From: DATKZH01 sp964505295
GTDB taxonomy: Bacteria; Planctomycetota; Planctomycetia; Pirellulales; Thermoguttaceae
DNA: 5,826 nucleotides
Direction: 5' to 3'
Assembly (NCBI GenBank): GCA_964505295.1
Contig: CAZDHR010000430.1
Coordinates: 1-5,826, forward strand
The notes below the pieces were generated by a model. It did no database searches and was not told where the DNA came from. It was given only the letters and a program-made list of their open reading frames with translations. Below are positions 1-5,823 of this stretch, piece by piece; the first letter of the stretch is position 1; every line of letters starts with the position of its first letter. Position numbers and translations under genes: made by a program.

Positions 1-2356
1 GAAAACCACCAGCCAAACTGCTAGCATTGCTGCCACGACCTGGGATCAGACCCGAGAACCCTTCGCCGTCGAGGTCGTTGTAGATGACGATGCCGGAGGC
101 CATGGCGCTGCGGAAGCAGTAGGGACGCAGGTCCCACACGGGCCCGGTGTGGAACGGCAGATAGAGCGAAAGCCCGGTGACCATCACCTGGTCGGCCCGG
201 CCCATCATCGGCCAGTGCTCGGGGCCTTTGAGCCCTTGGCCGATGTCGTTGAAATCGCTTCGCCAGAGGGTGAACGCCCGGCGGTTGGTCTCCAGGTCGA
301 TTCGCCGCCCGCCGCCGCAGCAGTTGTCGATCAGCAGCCCGGGGTTGCGCTCGAGCAGTTCGGACCAGACGCGGTAGAAGCCTTCGACGTGCCGCATTTC
401 GGCAACGCCGATGCGGTCCGAGGCTTCGTCGGGCGGCTGGGAGGCGCGGCCTTCGCGATAGCCGATGCCGAGGTCTTCACGATAAATGTCGATGCCCCAC
501 TCCTCGATCTTCCCGCAGAGCCAGTCGGTGACGAACCGCTGCGTGGCCGGCTCGCCGAGCTTCAACACCCCCCCCTGCCCCGGCTCGCCGCCGTGGACGT
601 GCTCGAAGTGCTCCCGGGCCCACTGCGTGTCGGGACGGACGTGAAACGGGGCAAACCAGAGGACGAATTTCATCCCGTGCCGATGGGCGGCGTCGCTCAG
701 AGGGCGAAGCCCGCGGGGGAAGTCGTCGGGCCGCGGGTACCAGTTGCCCAGGTTCTGGTGCCAAGGCTGGGGATACCAGTAGGCGTCGAGCCAGTAGGCT
801 TCACACCCCCACTGGGCGATTTTGGGGATCACGGCCAGCTCGCCTTGCTCGTTGAGCGTTTCCAGGGGTTTTTGGTCCCGCTTTGCCCGGACGTACAGGC
901 CGGCCGTGCTGTTGTGGGCCACCGGGGGCTCGGCCGGCTTGCCGTCGCGCCGCTGGACGTAGTGGCTGAGCATCAGCCGCCGGAACCGGTTGTGGCCGTC
1001 GATCATCTCGTCGCCGAGATAGCGCATCAGCAGGATCCGCGGGGTGCGCACCCGCTCGCCGGGCTGGAGGCGGAAGTACGTCTTCTGCATCCCGGCCCGA
1101 ACCGCGAGTTGGCCGGCGGGCTGATGCAGGAATTCGGCCATCCAGCGGCCCGACCAGCCGACGGCCAGGATCCATCCGCCCCCCGGGGTCTTGAGATTGA
1201 AGAACGGAAAACAGGACGTGTCCGACGACGTGCCCCGGAATTGCCGCGCCCGGCCCCGTTCGAGCAGTTCGTCGTGCGGCAGAAACGACTCGGCCGTGCA
1301 GCCGTCGCCGTTGGACCACCGCAAGGTGGCCGAGCCGTCGGCGCCCGTGGCTTCCATGAGCCGCGACGTGTCGAGCGGCATGAGCTGCTCGATGATCGGC
1401 GTGTCGGCCGTGCCCGTGTTGCTCAGGTAAACCACCCAGTCGACGCCCGCGGCATCGGCATAGGTGGTCACGTGGCACTCCAGCAGGAGGCCGGTCTTGG
1501 GGCAGCGGTAGGAGATCACGCGGCGTGACCCGCCGTCGATGGGCTCGGTTTCGGTGGAGTATTCCCACTCCGGCAGAAGCTCGTGGGAGGGCTTGCCGCC
1601 GTAGGTGAAGGAAAACGGGGCGTTGGAGGGATTCGGTTGCCACGGACCCAGGTCCGACGAGGCCAACTCGCCGAGCCGTTGAGTCGAGCCGTCATCGAGC
1701 GTCACCGCGGCCTCGGCCCACGTGCACTGGTCCCAACCCCGACCATTGCCGCCGTCGTCCACTTCCAGGGCGAAATCCCTGCTTCCATTCAGGGGCACGT
1801 CGACGGCGACCGGTCCGCTTTCCAGCTTCAGGACCGGGCTGGAGAAGACCCGCTCACCGCCGACCACCACGTGGAATCGGGCCGATCCGGCGTCCGGCTT
1901 GCCCTGCGTGCTCTGGTTGTTGTCGATGCCCACGATGGCGGTGAACCGGGCCGCGGGCCGGCTCAATCGCACGTGGACCGCCGCCGGGGCGTCCATGTAG
2001 ATCCCGTGCTCGTACTGCCGGTCGCCGAGCTTCAGTGGGGTGTTCCAGGCGGTCCGGTTCTGGAGCACCTTGTGGCTCTTGCGCAGCACGACTATCGAGT
2101 CGATCCGCCCAGGAGCCGCTTGCGGCTTCGCCCGACGCGGCTTCGCCCGGATTGGCTTCGCAAAGACGTCCTTCGCCCACTGATGCGCCAACCGGATTTC
2201 GTCCCGCTGCTGCATGTCCGCCGAATCAGCCAGACCAGCCGATCCGAGCGCGCAAACGGCAAACGGCACAGCAAGGATCGTCAGTCGGAACACGGTCGCT
2301 CCGCGAGCCTGATGCGATGGGCTCCACCCGTGGGGCTTGCTGGTTCGAGCCGACAT
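1..2356 (-). CDS. Secreted NPCBM-domain GH36-type alpha-galactosidase-like glycosidase (3' end outside window)
   Basis: Open in one frame from ATG 2356 to the window edge: 785 codons, no stop seen. An AGGTGA ribosome site (2367-2362) lies 5 nt before the ATG, and an in-frame TAG (2368-2366) rules out a longer protein apart from a GTG three codons upstream. Residues 24-43 form a hydrophobic signal-peptide core, so export is expected. Residues 66-82 are an AKP-rich linker. Residues about 84-228 read as an NPCBM carbohydrate-binding module. About 240-480 resemble the GH36 N-terminal beta-sandwich, and about 485-770 the TIM barrel. Barrel landmarks are LDAYW (Asp524), LWFAPFHV (566-573), IYREDLG with Asp628 as likely nucleophile, CCGGGRR (Cys679-Cys680) and LWRSDF with Asp701 as likely acid/base. 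The 73-residue spacing of the two aspartates suits GH36. Alpha-galactoside hydrolysis is inferred from family; the YRED motif departs from the classical KWDMN, so substrate could differ. The last 17 or so residues look unlike the family. Confidence 0.88.
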   Translation of the reverse strand, partial: MSARTSKPHGWSPSHQARGATVFRLTILAVPFAVCALGSAGLADSADMQQRDEIRLAHQWAKDVFAKPIRAKPRRAKPQAAPGRIDSIVVLRKSHKVLQNRTAWNTPLKLGDRQYEHGIYMDAPAAVHVRLSRPAARFTAIVGIDNNQSTQGKPDAGSARFHVVVGGERVFSSPVLKLESGPVAVDVPLNGSRDFALEVDDGGNGRGWDQCTWAEAAVTLDDGSTQRLGELASSDLGPWQPNPSNAPFSFTYGGKPSHELLPEWEYSTETEPIDGGSRRVISYRCPKTGLLLECHVTTYADAAGVDWVVYLSNTGTADTPIIEQLMPLDTSRLMEATGADGSATLRWSNGDGCTAESFLPHDELLERGRARQFRGTSSDTSCFPFFNLKTPGGGWILAVGWSGRWMAEFLHQPAGQLAVRAGMQKTYFRLQPGERVRTPRILLMRYLGDEMIDGHNRFRRLMLSHYVQRRDGKPAEPPVAHNSTAGLYVRAKRDQKPLETLNEQGELAVIPKIAQWGCEAYWLDAYWYPQPWHQNLGNWYPRPDDFPRGLRPLSDAAHRHGMKFVLWFAPFHVRPDTQWAREHFEHVHGGEPGQGGVLKLGEPATQRFVTDWLCGKIEEWGIDIYREDLGIGYREGRASQPPDEASDRIGVAEMRHVEGFYRVWSELLERNPGLLIDNCCGGGRRIDLETNRRAFTLWRSDFNDIGQGLKGPEHWPMMGRADQVMVTGLSLYLPFHTGPVWDLRPYCFRSAMASGIVIYNDLDGEGFSGLIPGRGSNASSLAGGF
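2124..2161. repeat. Three 15-bp-spaced GGCTTCGC copies encoding an AKP linker
   Basis: GGCTTCGC occurs at 2124-2131, 2139-2146 and 2154-2161, exactly 15 bp apart. This keeps the reading frame of the minus-strand glycosidase, where each copy encodes Ala-Lys-Pro flanked by basic or polar residues (AKPIRAKPRRAKPQ). It lies between the N-terminal helix after the signal peptide and the NPCBM domain. The product is a short basic, proline-rich spacer, and copy number may vary between strains. Confidence 0.75.
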
Positions 2357-2368
2357 GAAGGTCACCTA

Positions 2369-2398
2369 TTGACAGGGGCTACAAGCGGGTCGGAGAAT
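2369..2398 (+). promoter_or_regulatory. Weak promoter candidate for the truncated hydrolase gene
   Basis: A perfect TTGACA (2369-2374) is followed after 18 bp by GAGAAT (2393-2398), which matches four of six positions of a -10 box. It would give a leader of roughly 90 nt before ATG 2496. The -35 is strong but the -10 is poor, and the box overlaps the ribosome-site region of the divergent glycosidase, so it may be chance. Confidence 0.25.
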
Positions 2399-2415
2399 GC
2401 ACGGGTCGGTGTCCG

Positions 2416-2445
2416 ATCATAACGACCGGGACTTTGTCGCGTCAA
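2416..2445 (-). promoter_or_regulatory. Sigma70-like promoter candidate for the GH36-type gene
   Basis: On the minus strand TTGACG (2445-2440) is followed after 18 bp by TATGAT (2421-2416). Both boxes match five of six consensus positions. Transcription would start near 2409 and leave a leader of about 53 nt before ATG 2356. This is the best promoter match in the 139-bp divergent spacer. Planctomycete promoter consensus is poorly defined, so it is a sequence match only. Confidence 0.5.
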
Positions 2446-2495
2446 TTCGCGCGCCGCAAGAGCTTCCACGGGAACGCGCGGGGAAAGGAGAAACC

Positions 2496-2933
2496 ATGAG
2501 ATGCCGCTACGCTGTTCTCTTGGGGGTTGCGGTGGTTGCGTTGAACGGTCCGGCGTCGGGGGAGCCTCTGGTCTACGAGCGGTTCAAGGCGGCCGTGGCC
2601 AGCGGGTGGATGTGTACCACCGAGGGCGTCTTCTCGGTGCCCAACTGCGCGTGCTGGGAGCTGCCGGGCTTTGTGGAGCTGATGGACGTCTGCGAAGTCC
2701 ACCTTCTCATCGCCCCGCGGCCCGTGCTGTTTGAAAGCGCCGAGTTCGACCCCTGCTTCCCCATCCGTCATACGAAGGAGGGCTACGCGCGAATCCGTGC
2801 CGGGTACCGGGTCTTCGGCGCCGAGGACGCCTGCCGCCAAGACGTCTGGCCCTCGGGCCACGAGTGGCACGGCGTGGTGGCGTACCCGTTCGTCGACAAG
2901 GTGCTCGGCGGGCGCGCGGCGGATGCTGAGTAG
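2496..2933 (+). CDS. Truncated secreted alpha/beta-hydrolase (acetylxylan-esterase-like), probable remnant
   Basis: ATG 2496 is preceded by AAAGGAG (2484-2490) at a 5-nt spacing. It begins a 145-residue product whose first 22 or so residues (MRCRYAVLLG..) form a plausible signal peptide, which favours this start over the in-frame ATG at 2397. From residue 28 (ERFKAAVASGWMC) onward it follows the C-terminal part of the secreted alpha/beta-hydrolase family that includes acetylxylan-esterase-like proteins. It shows LPGFVELMD (57-65), IAPRP (72-76), FESAEFDPCFPI with probable catalytic Asp85, and PSGHEWHG with probable catalytic His122. Family members usually have well over 300 residues, and the GxSxG nucleophile lies upstream of this segment. 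Here the signal peptide is joined directly to the tail, with roughly 200 residues absent. The product should be inactive as an esterase. It is either a pseudogene made by in-frame internal deletion, an assembly deletion, or an unusual small exported protein. Confidence 0.7.
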   Translation: MRCRYAVLLGVAVVALNGPASGEPLVYERFKAAVASGWMCTTEGVFSVPNCACWELPGFVELMDVCEVHLLIAPRPVLFESAEFDPCFPIRHTKEGYARIRAGYRVFGAEDACRQDVWPSGHEWHGVVAYPFVDKVLGGRAADAE

Positions 2934-2935
2934 CC

Positions 2936-2955
2936 GCCGCGACCTGGTGCGCGGC
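2936..2955. terminator. Possible hairpin between convergent genes
   Basis: GCCGCG (2936-2941) and CGCGGC (2950-2955) form a 6-bp stem around an 8-nt loop in the 28-bp gap between the convergent hydrolase remnant (stop at 2933) and the cassette's second gene (stop at 2962). No T-tract follows on either strand. Its position is suited to a bidirectional terminator, but short GC stems are common at this GC content. Confidence 0.25.
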
Positions 2956-2961
2956 CGAAGC

Positions 2962-3507
2962 CTACTCCAGAGGCTCGATGTGGACGCGGGCTTCTTCCAT
3001 GATCGCCAGACGGTAGCGTTTGCGATGTGCCTTGCCGATGCCCTTCTTGTCCCTGACTCGCCTTCCGTCTCGATAGACGCGGATTTCGCTGTGACCGTAG
3101 TTGTGCTCGACCGGGTCGTGCTCGACTCGGAAATCACAGACGACGTGGTCGTTGGCCGTCAGACAGGCGGGCACCGCCTTGACCGGAAACTCCAGCACGC
3201 CCAGATGGATCCATCGCGACGATTTCTCATGCTCCGGATCGGGAATCAGCACGTCGCTTCCTTTGCCATACTTGGAGCGATTGACGGACTGATCGGGGAA
3301 TCGGATGGCAGAGACGTCGGTCAACCGGCGGTTCTCCACATGGCACTTGCGCACTCGCATGTAGAGCAATTCACTAGGAGCAAAATTGGGGTCCGGTGGG
3401 CGTCCGCGCCGACGCATTCGACGGGGTCGATCCCGCAACTGCCAACAGAAGACGCGTCGCAACCAGTAGCCGATCCATCGGGCAAGCTTCCGGACGGACG
3501 CGTGCAT
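2962..3507 (-). CDS. Uncharacterised basic protein, second gene of a two-gene cassette
   Basis: Encodes 181 residues from ATG 3507, beginning 14 bp after the stop of the gene upstream, so the two are probably co-transcribed. I cannot name the family. The first 37 residues are strongly basic and tryptophan-rich (RKLARWIGYWLRRVFCW, then RRMRRRGR), which could be a membrane- or nucleic-acid-binding segment, or spurious if translation starts at Met31. The rest resembles proteins I recall from cyanobacteria and planctomycetes with the same pattern: PPDPNF..SELLYMRV (37-52), IRFPDQSVNRSKY (68-80), then a conserved-looking block HDPVEHNYGHSEIRVYRDG (130-148). The Asn-Tyr-Gly-His-Ser-Glu stretch, with Ser-Val-Asn-Arg earlier, offers polar and histidine residues that could form an active site, but no catalysis is established. 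The tail is rich in Lys and Arg. No obvious ribosome site precedes the ATG, so it may depend on translational coupling. GC content is visibly lower than in the flanking enzyme genes. Confidence 0.72.
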   Translation of the reverse strand: MHASVRKLARWIGYWLRRVFCWQLRDRPRRMRRRGRPPDPNFAPSELLYMRVRKCHVENRRLTDVSAIRFPDQSVNRSKYGKGSDVLIPDPEHEKSSRWIHLGVLEFPVKAVPACLTANDHVVCDFRVEHDPVEHNYGHSEIRVYRDGRRVRDKKGIGKAHRKRYRLAIMEEARVHIEPLE

Positions 3508-3521
3508 GTCTGAACCGGCAA

Positions 3522-3956
3522 TCAGGCATCGCCCGGGGTGAGATGGGCTGCAATTTGCGTCAACGTCCGCTCGATGCCGTCACGATCCGGGGTCACTTCC
3601 CACACGGCACGTTGCCCCAGGCCGTCTGACGTGGCAGCGGCGACTTCGCCCGTGTTGAAGCACTCGATGTCGGCGTAGAGCCTGCCGTTTCGGAACGATA
3701 TGCACACCCCCTCTTCCGCGGAGGGATTTACGCGATGCGGACGCAGCCCGCAAGCGGCGAGGCACGTAAGCACGAGCTTCGCCAAGGAGATTGCGGCGTC
3801 ATTGGGCGGCGCGGCGCCGTAGGTGTTCCAATCCTCCCGGAGATCGCGCAATGCCTCGACCGCACGATGATACTCGGCCAGCGACGCCGTGCTCACACGC
3901 GACTCCGACCGATCCTCGGTGGTTGCCGAGTCGGCTGCCTCAGTCTTTTCGGTCAT
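3522..3956 (-). CDS. Small acidic protein with a WNTYGAAPP motif, first gene of a two-gene cassette
   Basis: Start placed at ATG 3956 (144 residues), 8 nt after a GAGG ribosome site (3968-3965). An in-frame ATG at 4115 would add 53 proline-rich residues with no domain character, and it lies upstream of the promoter candidate. Residues 1-25 are polar and acidic. Residues 26-72 form the core: AEYHRAVEALRDLREDW, then NTYGAAPPNDAAISLAKLVL, where the Trp-Asn-x-Tyr-Gly-x-x-Pro-Pro signature leads into a helix. Residues 78-110 look like a beta-hairpin region (PSAEEGVCISF..GRLYADIECFNTGEVAAA). I recall this layout in many small bacterial proteins of unknown function, often beside a second small gene as here. 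It is mildly acidic, whereas its partner is strongly basic. That is consistent with a protein pair, for example toxin with antitoxin, but the role is not shown. Confidence 0.75.
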   Translation of the reverse strand: MTEKTEAADSATTEDRSESRVSTASLAEYHRAVEALRDLREDWNTYGAAPPNDAAISLAKLVLTCLAACGLRPHRVNPSAEEGVCISFRNGRLYADIECFNTGEVAAATSDGLGQRAVWEVTPDRDGIERTLTQIAAHLTPGDA

Positions 3957-3968
3957 GGAAACGGCCTC

Positions 3969-3986
3969 GTTCACGAGGGAGTGAAC
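3969..3986. promoter_or_regulatory. Perfect palindrome in the cassette leader
   Basis: GTTCAC (3969-3974) and GTGAAC (3981-3986) form a perfect inverted repeat around a 6-nt spacer. It lies between the promoter candidate (4014-4043) and ATG 3956, directly next to the GAGG ribosome site. It could be an operator for autoregulation, or an RNA hairpin that limits access to the ribosome site. Confidence 0.4.
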
Positions 3987-4013
3987 CCGTTGTGTGGGAA
4001 GCTCCTCAATTTC

Positions 4014-4043
4014 AGTGTACAACGGAGAAGCGGGCGAAGACAA
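4014..4043 (-). promoter_or_regulatory. Sigma70-like promoter candidate for the two-gene cassette
   Basis: On the minus strand TTGTCT (4043-4038) is followed after 18 bp by TACACT (4019-4014), each matching four of six consensus positions. Predicted transcription starts near 4007, giving a leader of about 50 nt that contains the 3969-3986 palindrome. The arrangement matches that of the glycosidase promoter candidate in spacing and leader length. Confidence 0.4.
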
Positions 4044-4220
4044 TGGCCCTTGGAATGCTATCGGCCCAGGGGCTTCCGGACAACCGCGATGTTGACGCGG
4101 AATATCGCCGCGCACCCTTGTCTAGGGGGGCTGGTCCCTTCTGGAGAATGTGGTCGGATTGCCTGCGTCGCGATGCGAGAGAACCGAGCCGAGTCGGCAC
4201 AAGAGAAAGCGGAGAATCCC

Positions 4221-5705
4221 ATGAACCGCCATCCCGACCGCCGCACCACGCGGCGACGCTTTTTGGTCACCACGGCGCGAGCGGCTGGGCCGCTTGCTCT
4301 GTCGGGCCTGGCTGGCGCGCCAGCCGTCGCGGCGTCGCGGCGACCGCCCAACGTGCTCTGGATCATGACCGACGACCACCGGCCCGAATCGCTGGGCTGT
4401 GCCGGGCCCGATGGTCCGAAGACGCCCCACATCGACCGGATCGCCGGCCGCGGCGTCCACTTCCGCCACGCCTTCTCGCAGGGCCCGATCTGCACGCCGT
4501 CGCGGTCGTCGATCATCACGGGCCGCTACTGCCACGCGATCGGGGTGACGTCGAACGGGAACCGGCTCGCCGGCGATGCGCCGTTTCTGACGCGCCCCTT
4601 GCAGGAGGCGGGCTACCAGCTCGTCAACGTGGGCAAGAAGCCCCCCTCGCCGAGGATCTTCGACGTCCACGTGCGCCCGCCCGGCTACGGCGGACCAGGG
4701 GCTACGCCCTACGAACTGAAGCCCGAGTTCGCCGGCAGGGACAAGGAGCTGGGCGTTCTGCACCTCAAGGAGGAGTTTCCCGTCATCATCGCGGGCCGGT
4801 ATCCGCTCGCGGCCGATCAGACGGAGCCGGCGATCACGGTCACCAACGCGATCCGCCAGATCGAAGGGGGGCTCGAGGCGCCCTGGATGCTCCGCGTGTC
4901 GATCATCGCCCCGCACACCCCCGTCCTCGCGCCCGAGCCGTTCGACACGATGGTCGACCCGGCCGAGGTCGCCTTCCAGGCGCCGACCGACGACGAGCTG
5001 GCCGCGAAGCCCCGCTACGAGCGCGAGATGCTCCAGCACTGCCAGGGCGGCCTGCACTTGAGCGAAGAGCAAGTCCGCCGTGCCCGGGCGTGCTACCACG
5101 GGCTGGTCTCGCACGTCGACGACCAGATCGGGCGTCTCCTGGCCGCCATGGACGAACGCCGGCTGTTGGACGACACGCTCGTGGTGATCACTTCCGATCA
5201 GGGCGTTTGCCTGGGCGAGCACGGCCTGTTCATGAAGCGCAACTTTTACGAGCAGAGCGCGGGCGGAATCCTCATCGTCTCCTGGCCGGGCCGGTTGCCC
5301 GAGGGAAAGGCGATCGACGACCCGGTCGAACTGGTCGACGTGATGCCGACCGTGCTCGACGCGGCGGGCGTGCCGACGCCGTCGACCGTGCAGGGCCGCA
5401 GCCTCCTGCCCATGATCGCCGGTCGCGAGCCGGGGCGCGACGCCGCGTTCTGCGAGATCGACTTCACCAAGCCGCAGTTCGAGCGCTACTACCTGCCCAA
5501 CAGCCGCCGCGTGATGGTCCGCACGCGGGAGTGGAAGATGTCGTACTTCGTCGACCGCTCGGGCGACGCCCGCGACGGCGACCTCTACCACCTGGCCGAC
5601 GATCCGGACGAGGTCCGCAATCTCTGGGCCGACAAGACCTACGCCGACGTGGTCGCCCGGCTGGAAGCACGGGTGAGGCGGTGGGACGATCAGACGAAGG
5701 GGTGA
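4221..5705 (+). CDS. Tat-exported type I (formylglycine) sulfatase
   Basis: ATG 4221 follows GGAG (4211-4214) by 6 nt and gives 494 residues, a usual length for the family. Residues 11-38 form a twin-arginine signal (TRRRFLV, then a hydrophobic stretch ending in an Ala-rich site), so the folded enzyme should cross the inner membrane. Sulfatase landmarks, in order: NVLWIMTDDH with metal-binding Asp51 and Asp52; CTPSR with Cys91, the residue converted to formylglycine, and Arg95; VGK with Lys139; FDVH with His150; APHTP with His232; SDQG with Asp326 and Gln327 as metal ligands; LGEHGLFMK with His334 and Lys339. It should hydrolyse sulfate esters, probably on a polysaccharide; substrate cannot be read from sequence. 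One oddity: after Lys139 the protein reads Lys-Pro-Pro, where relatives have a histidine (GKxH). Reading frames further upstream in phase overlap the opposite-strand cassette and lack sulfatase features. Confidence 0.92.
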   Translation: MNRHPDRRTTRRRFLVTTARAAGPLALSGLAGAPAVAASRRPPNVLWIMTDDHRPESLGCAGPDGPKTPHIDRIAGRGVHFRHAFSQGPICTPSRSSIITGRYCHAIGVTSNGNRLAGDAPFLTRPLQEAGYQLVNVGKKPPSPRIFDVHVRPPGYGGPGATPYELKPEFAGRDKELGVLHLKEEFPVIIAGRYPLAADQTEPAITVTNAIRQIEGGLEAPWMLRVSIIAPHTPVLAPEPFDTMVDPAEVAFQAPTDDELAAKPRYEREMLQHCQGGLHLSEEQVRRARACYHGLVSHVDDQIGRLLAAMDERRLLDDTLVVITSDQGVCLGEHGLFMKRNFYEQSAGGILIVSWPGRLPEGKAIDDPVELVDVMPTVLDAAGVPTPSTVQGRSLLPMIAGREPGRDAAFCEIDFTKPQFERYYLPNSRRVMVRTREWKMSYFVDRSGDARDGDLYHLADDPDEVRNLWADKTYADVVARLEARVRRWDDQTKG

Positions 5706-5774
5706 TCGTCGGATTTGCCTCCTTGTTCCCAGGCTCCGCCTTCCCCCTCGTTTTCAGGCTCTGCCTTCCCCCTC

Positions 5775-5797
5775 GTTCCCAGGCTCTGCCTGGGAAC
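5775..5797. terminator. Perfect 10-bp hairpin downstream of the sulfatase
   Basis: GTTCCCAGGC (5775-5784) and GCCTGGGAAC (5788-5797) pair perfectly around the 3-nt loop TCT. The hairpin starts 69 nt after the sulfatase stop. No T-tract follows, so it may stop or stabilise the transcript as a repeat-derived element and not as a classical intrinsic terminator. Confidence 0.4.
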
Positions 5798-5806
5798 GCA
5801 CTACCC

Positions 5807-5823
5807 GGCAGGCTCTGCCTGCC
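5807..5823. repeat. Second hairpin with altered but pairing arms
   Basis: GGCAGGC (5807-5813) and GCCTGCC (5817-5823) pair perfectly around TCT. The loop and the inner four base pairs equal those of the 5775-5797 hairpin, while the outer pairs differ on both sides in matching fashion. Conserved pairing with changed sequence suggests selection, or replication, of the structure. Confidence 0.6.

Noticed and set aside
149..1528. A 459-codon plus-strand open frame opposite the glycosidase
   Set aside because: It is antisense to a gene with clear GH36 motifs and has the Pro/Ala/Val/Gly-rich composition of a high-GC shadow; no domain is recognisable.
2397..2495. Upstream start for the truncated hydrolase
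   Set aside because: It would bury the signal peptide behind 33 residues; the ATG at 2496 has a strong AAAGGAG site.
2731..3513. A 260-codon plus-strand open frame overlapping the hydrolase tail and the second cassette gene
   Set aside because: It runs through two better-supported genes in other frames and has no ribosome site or recognisable domain.
3957..4115. Longer start for the first cassette gene
   Set aside because: The extension has no domain character, and its ATG lies upstream of the promoter candidate; ATG 3956 has a ribosome site.
4118..4149. Possible sulfatase promoter, TTGTCT with GAGAAT
   Set aside because: The spacing is 20 bp and the -10 match is poor, too weak to list as a feature.
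3735..4220. N-terminal extension of the sulfatase frame
   Set aside because: It overlaps the opposite-strand cassette gene, and a Tat signal with a good ribosome site begins at 4221.
4122..5591. A 489-codon minus-strand open frame opposite the sulfatase
   Set aside because: It covers the sulfatase antisense, consists of Arg/Ala/Val/Asp-rich sequence, and has no recognisable motif.
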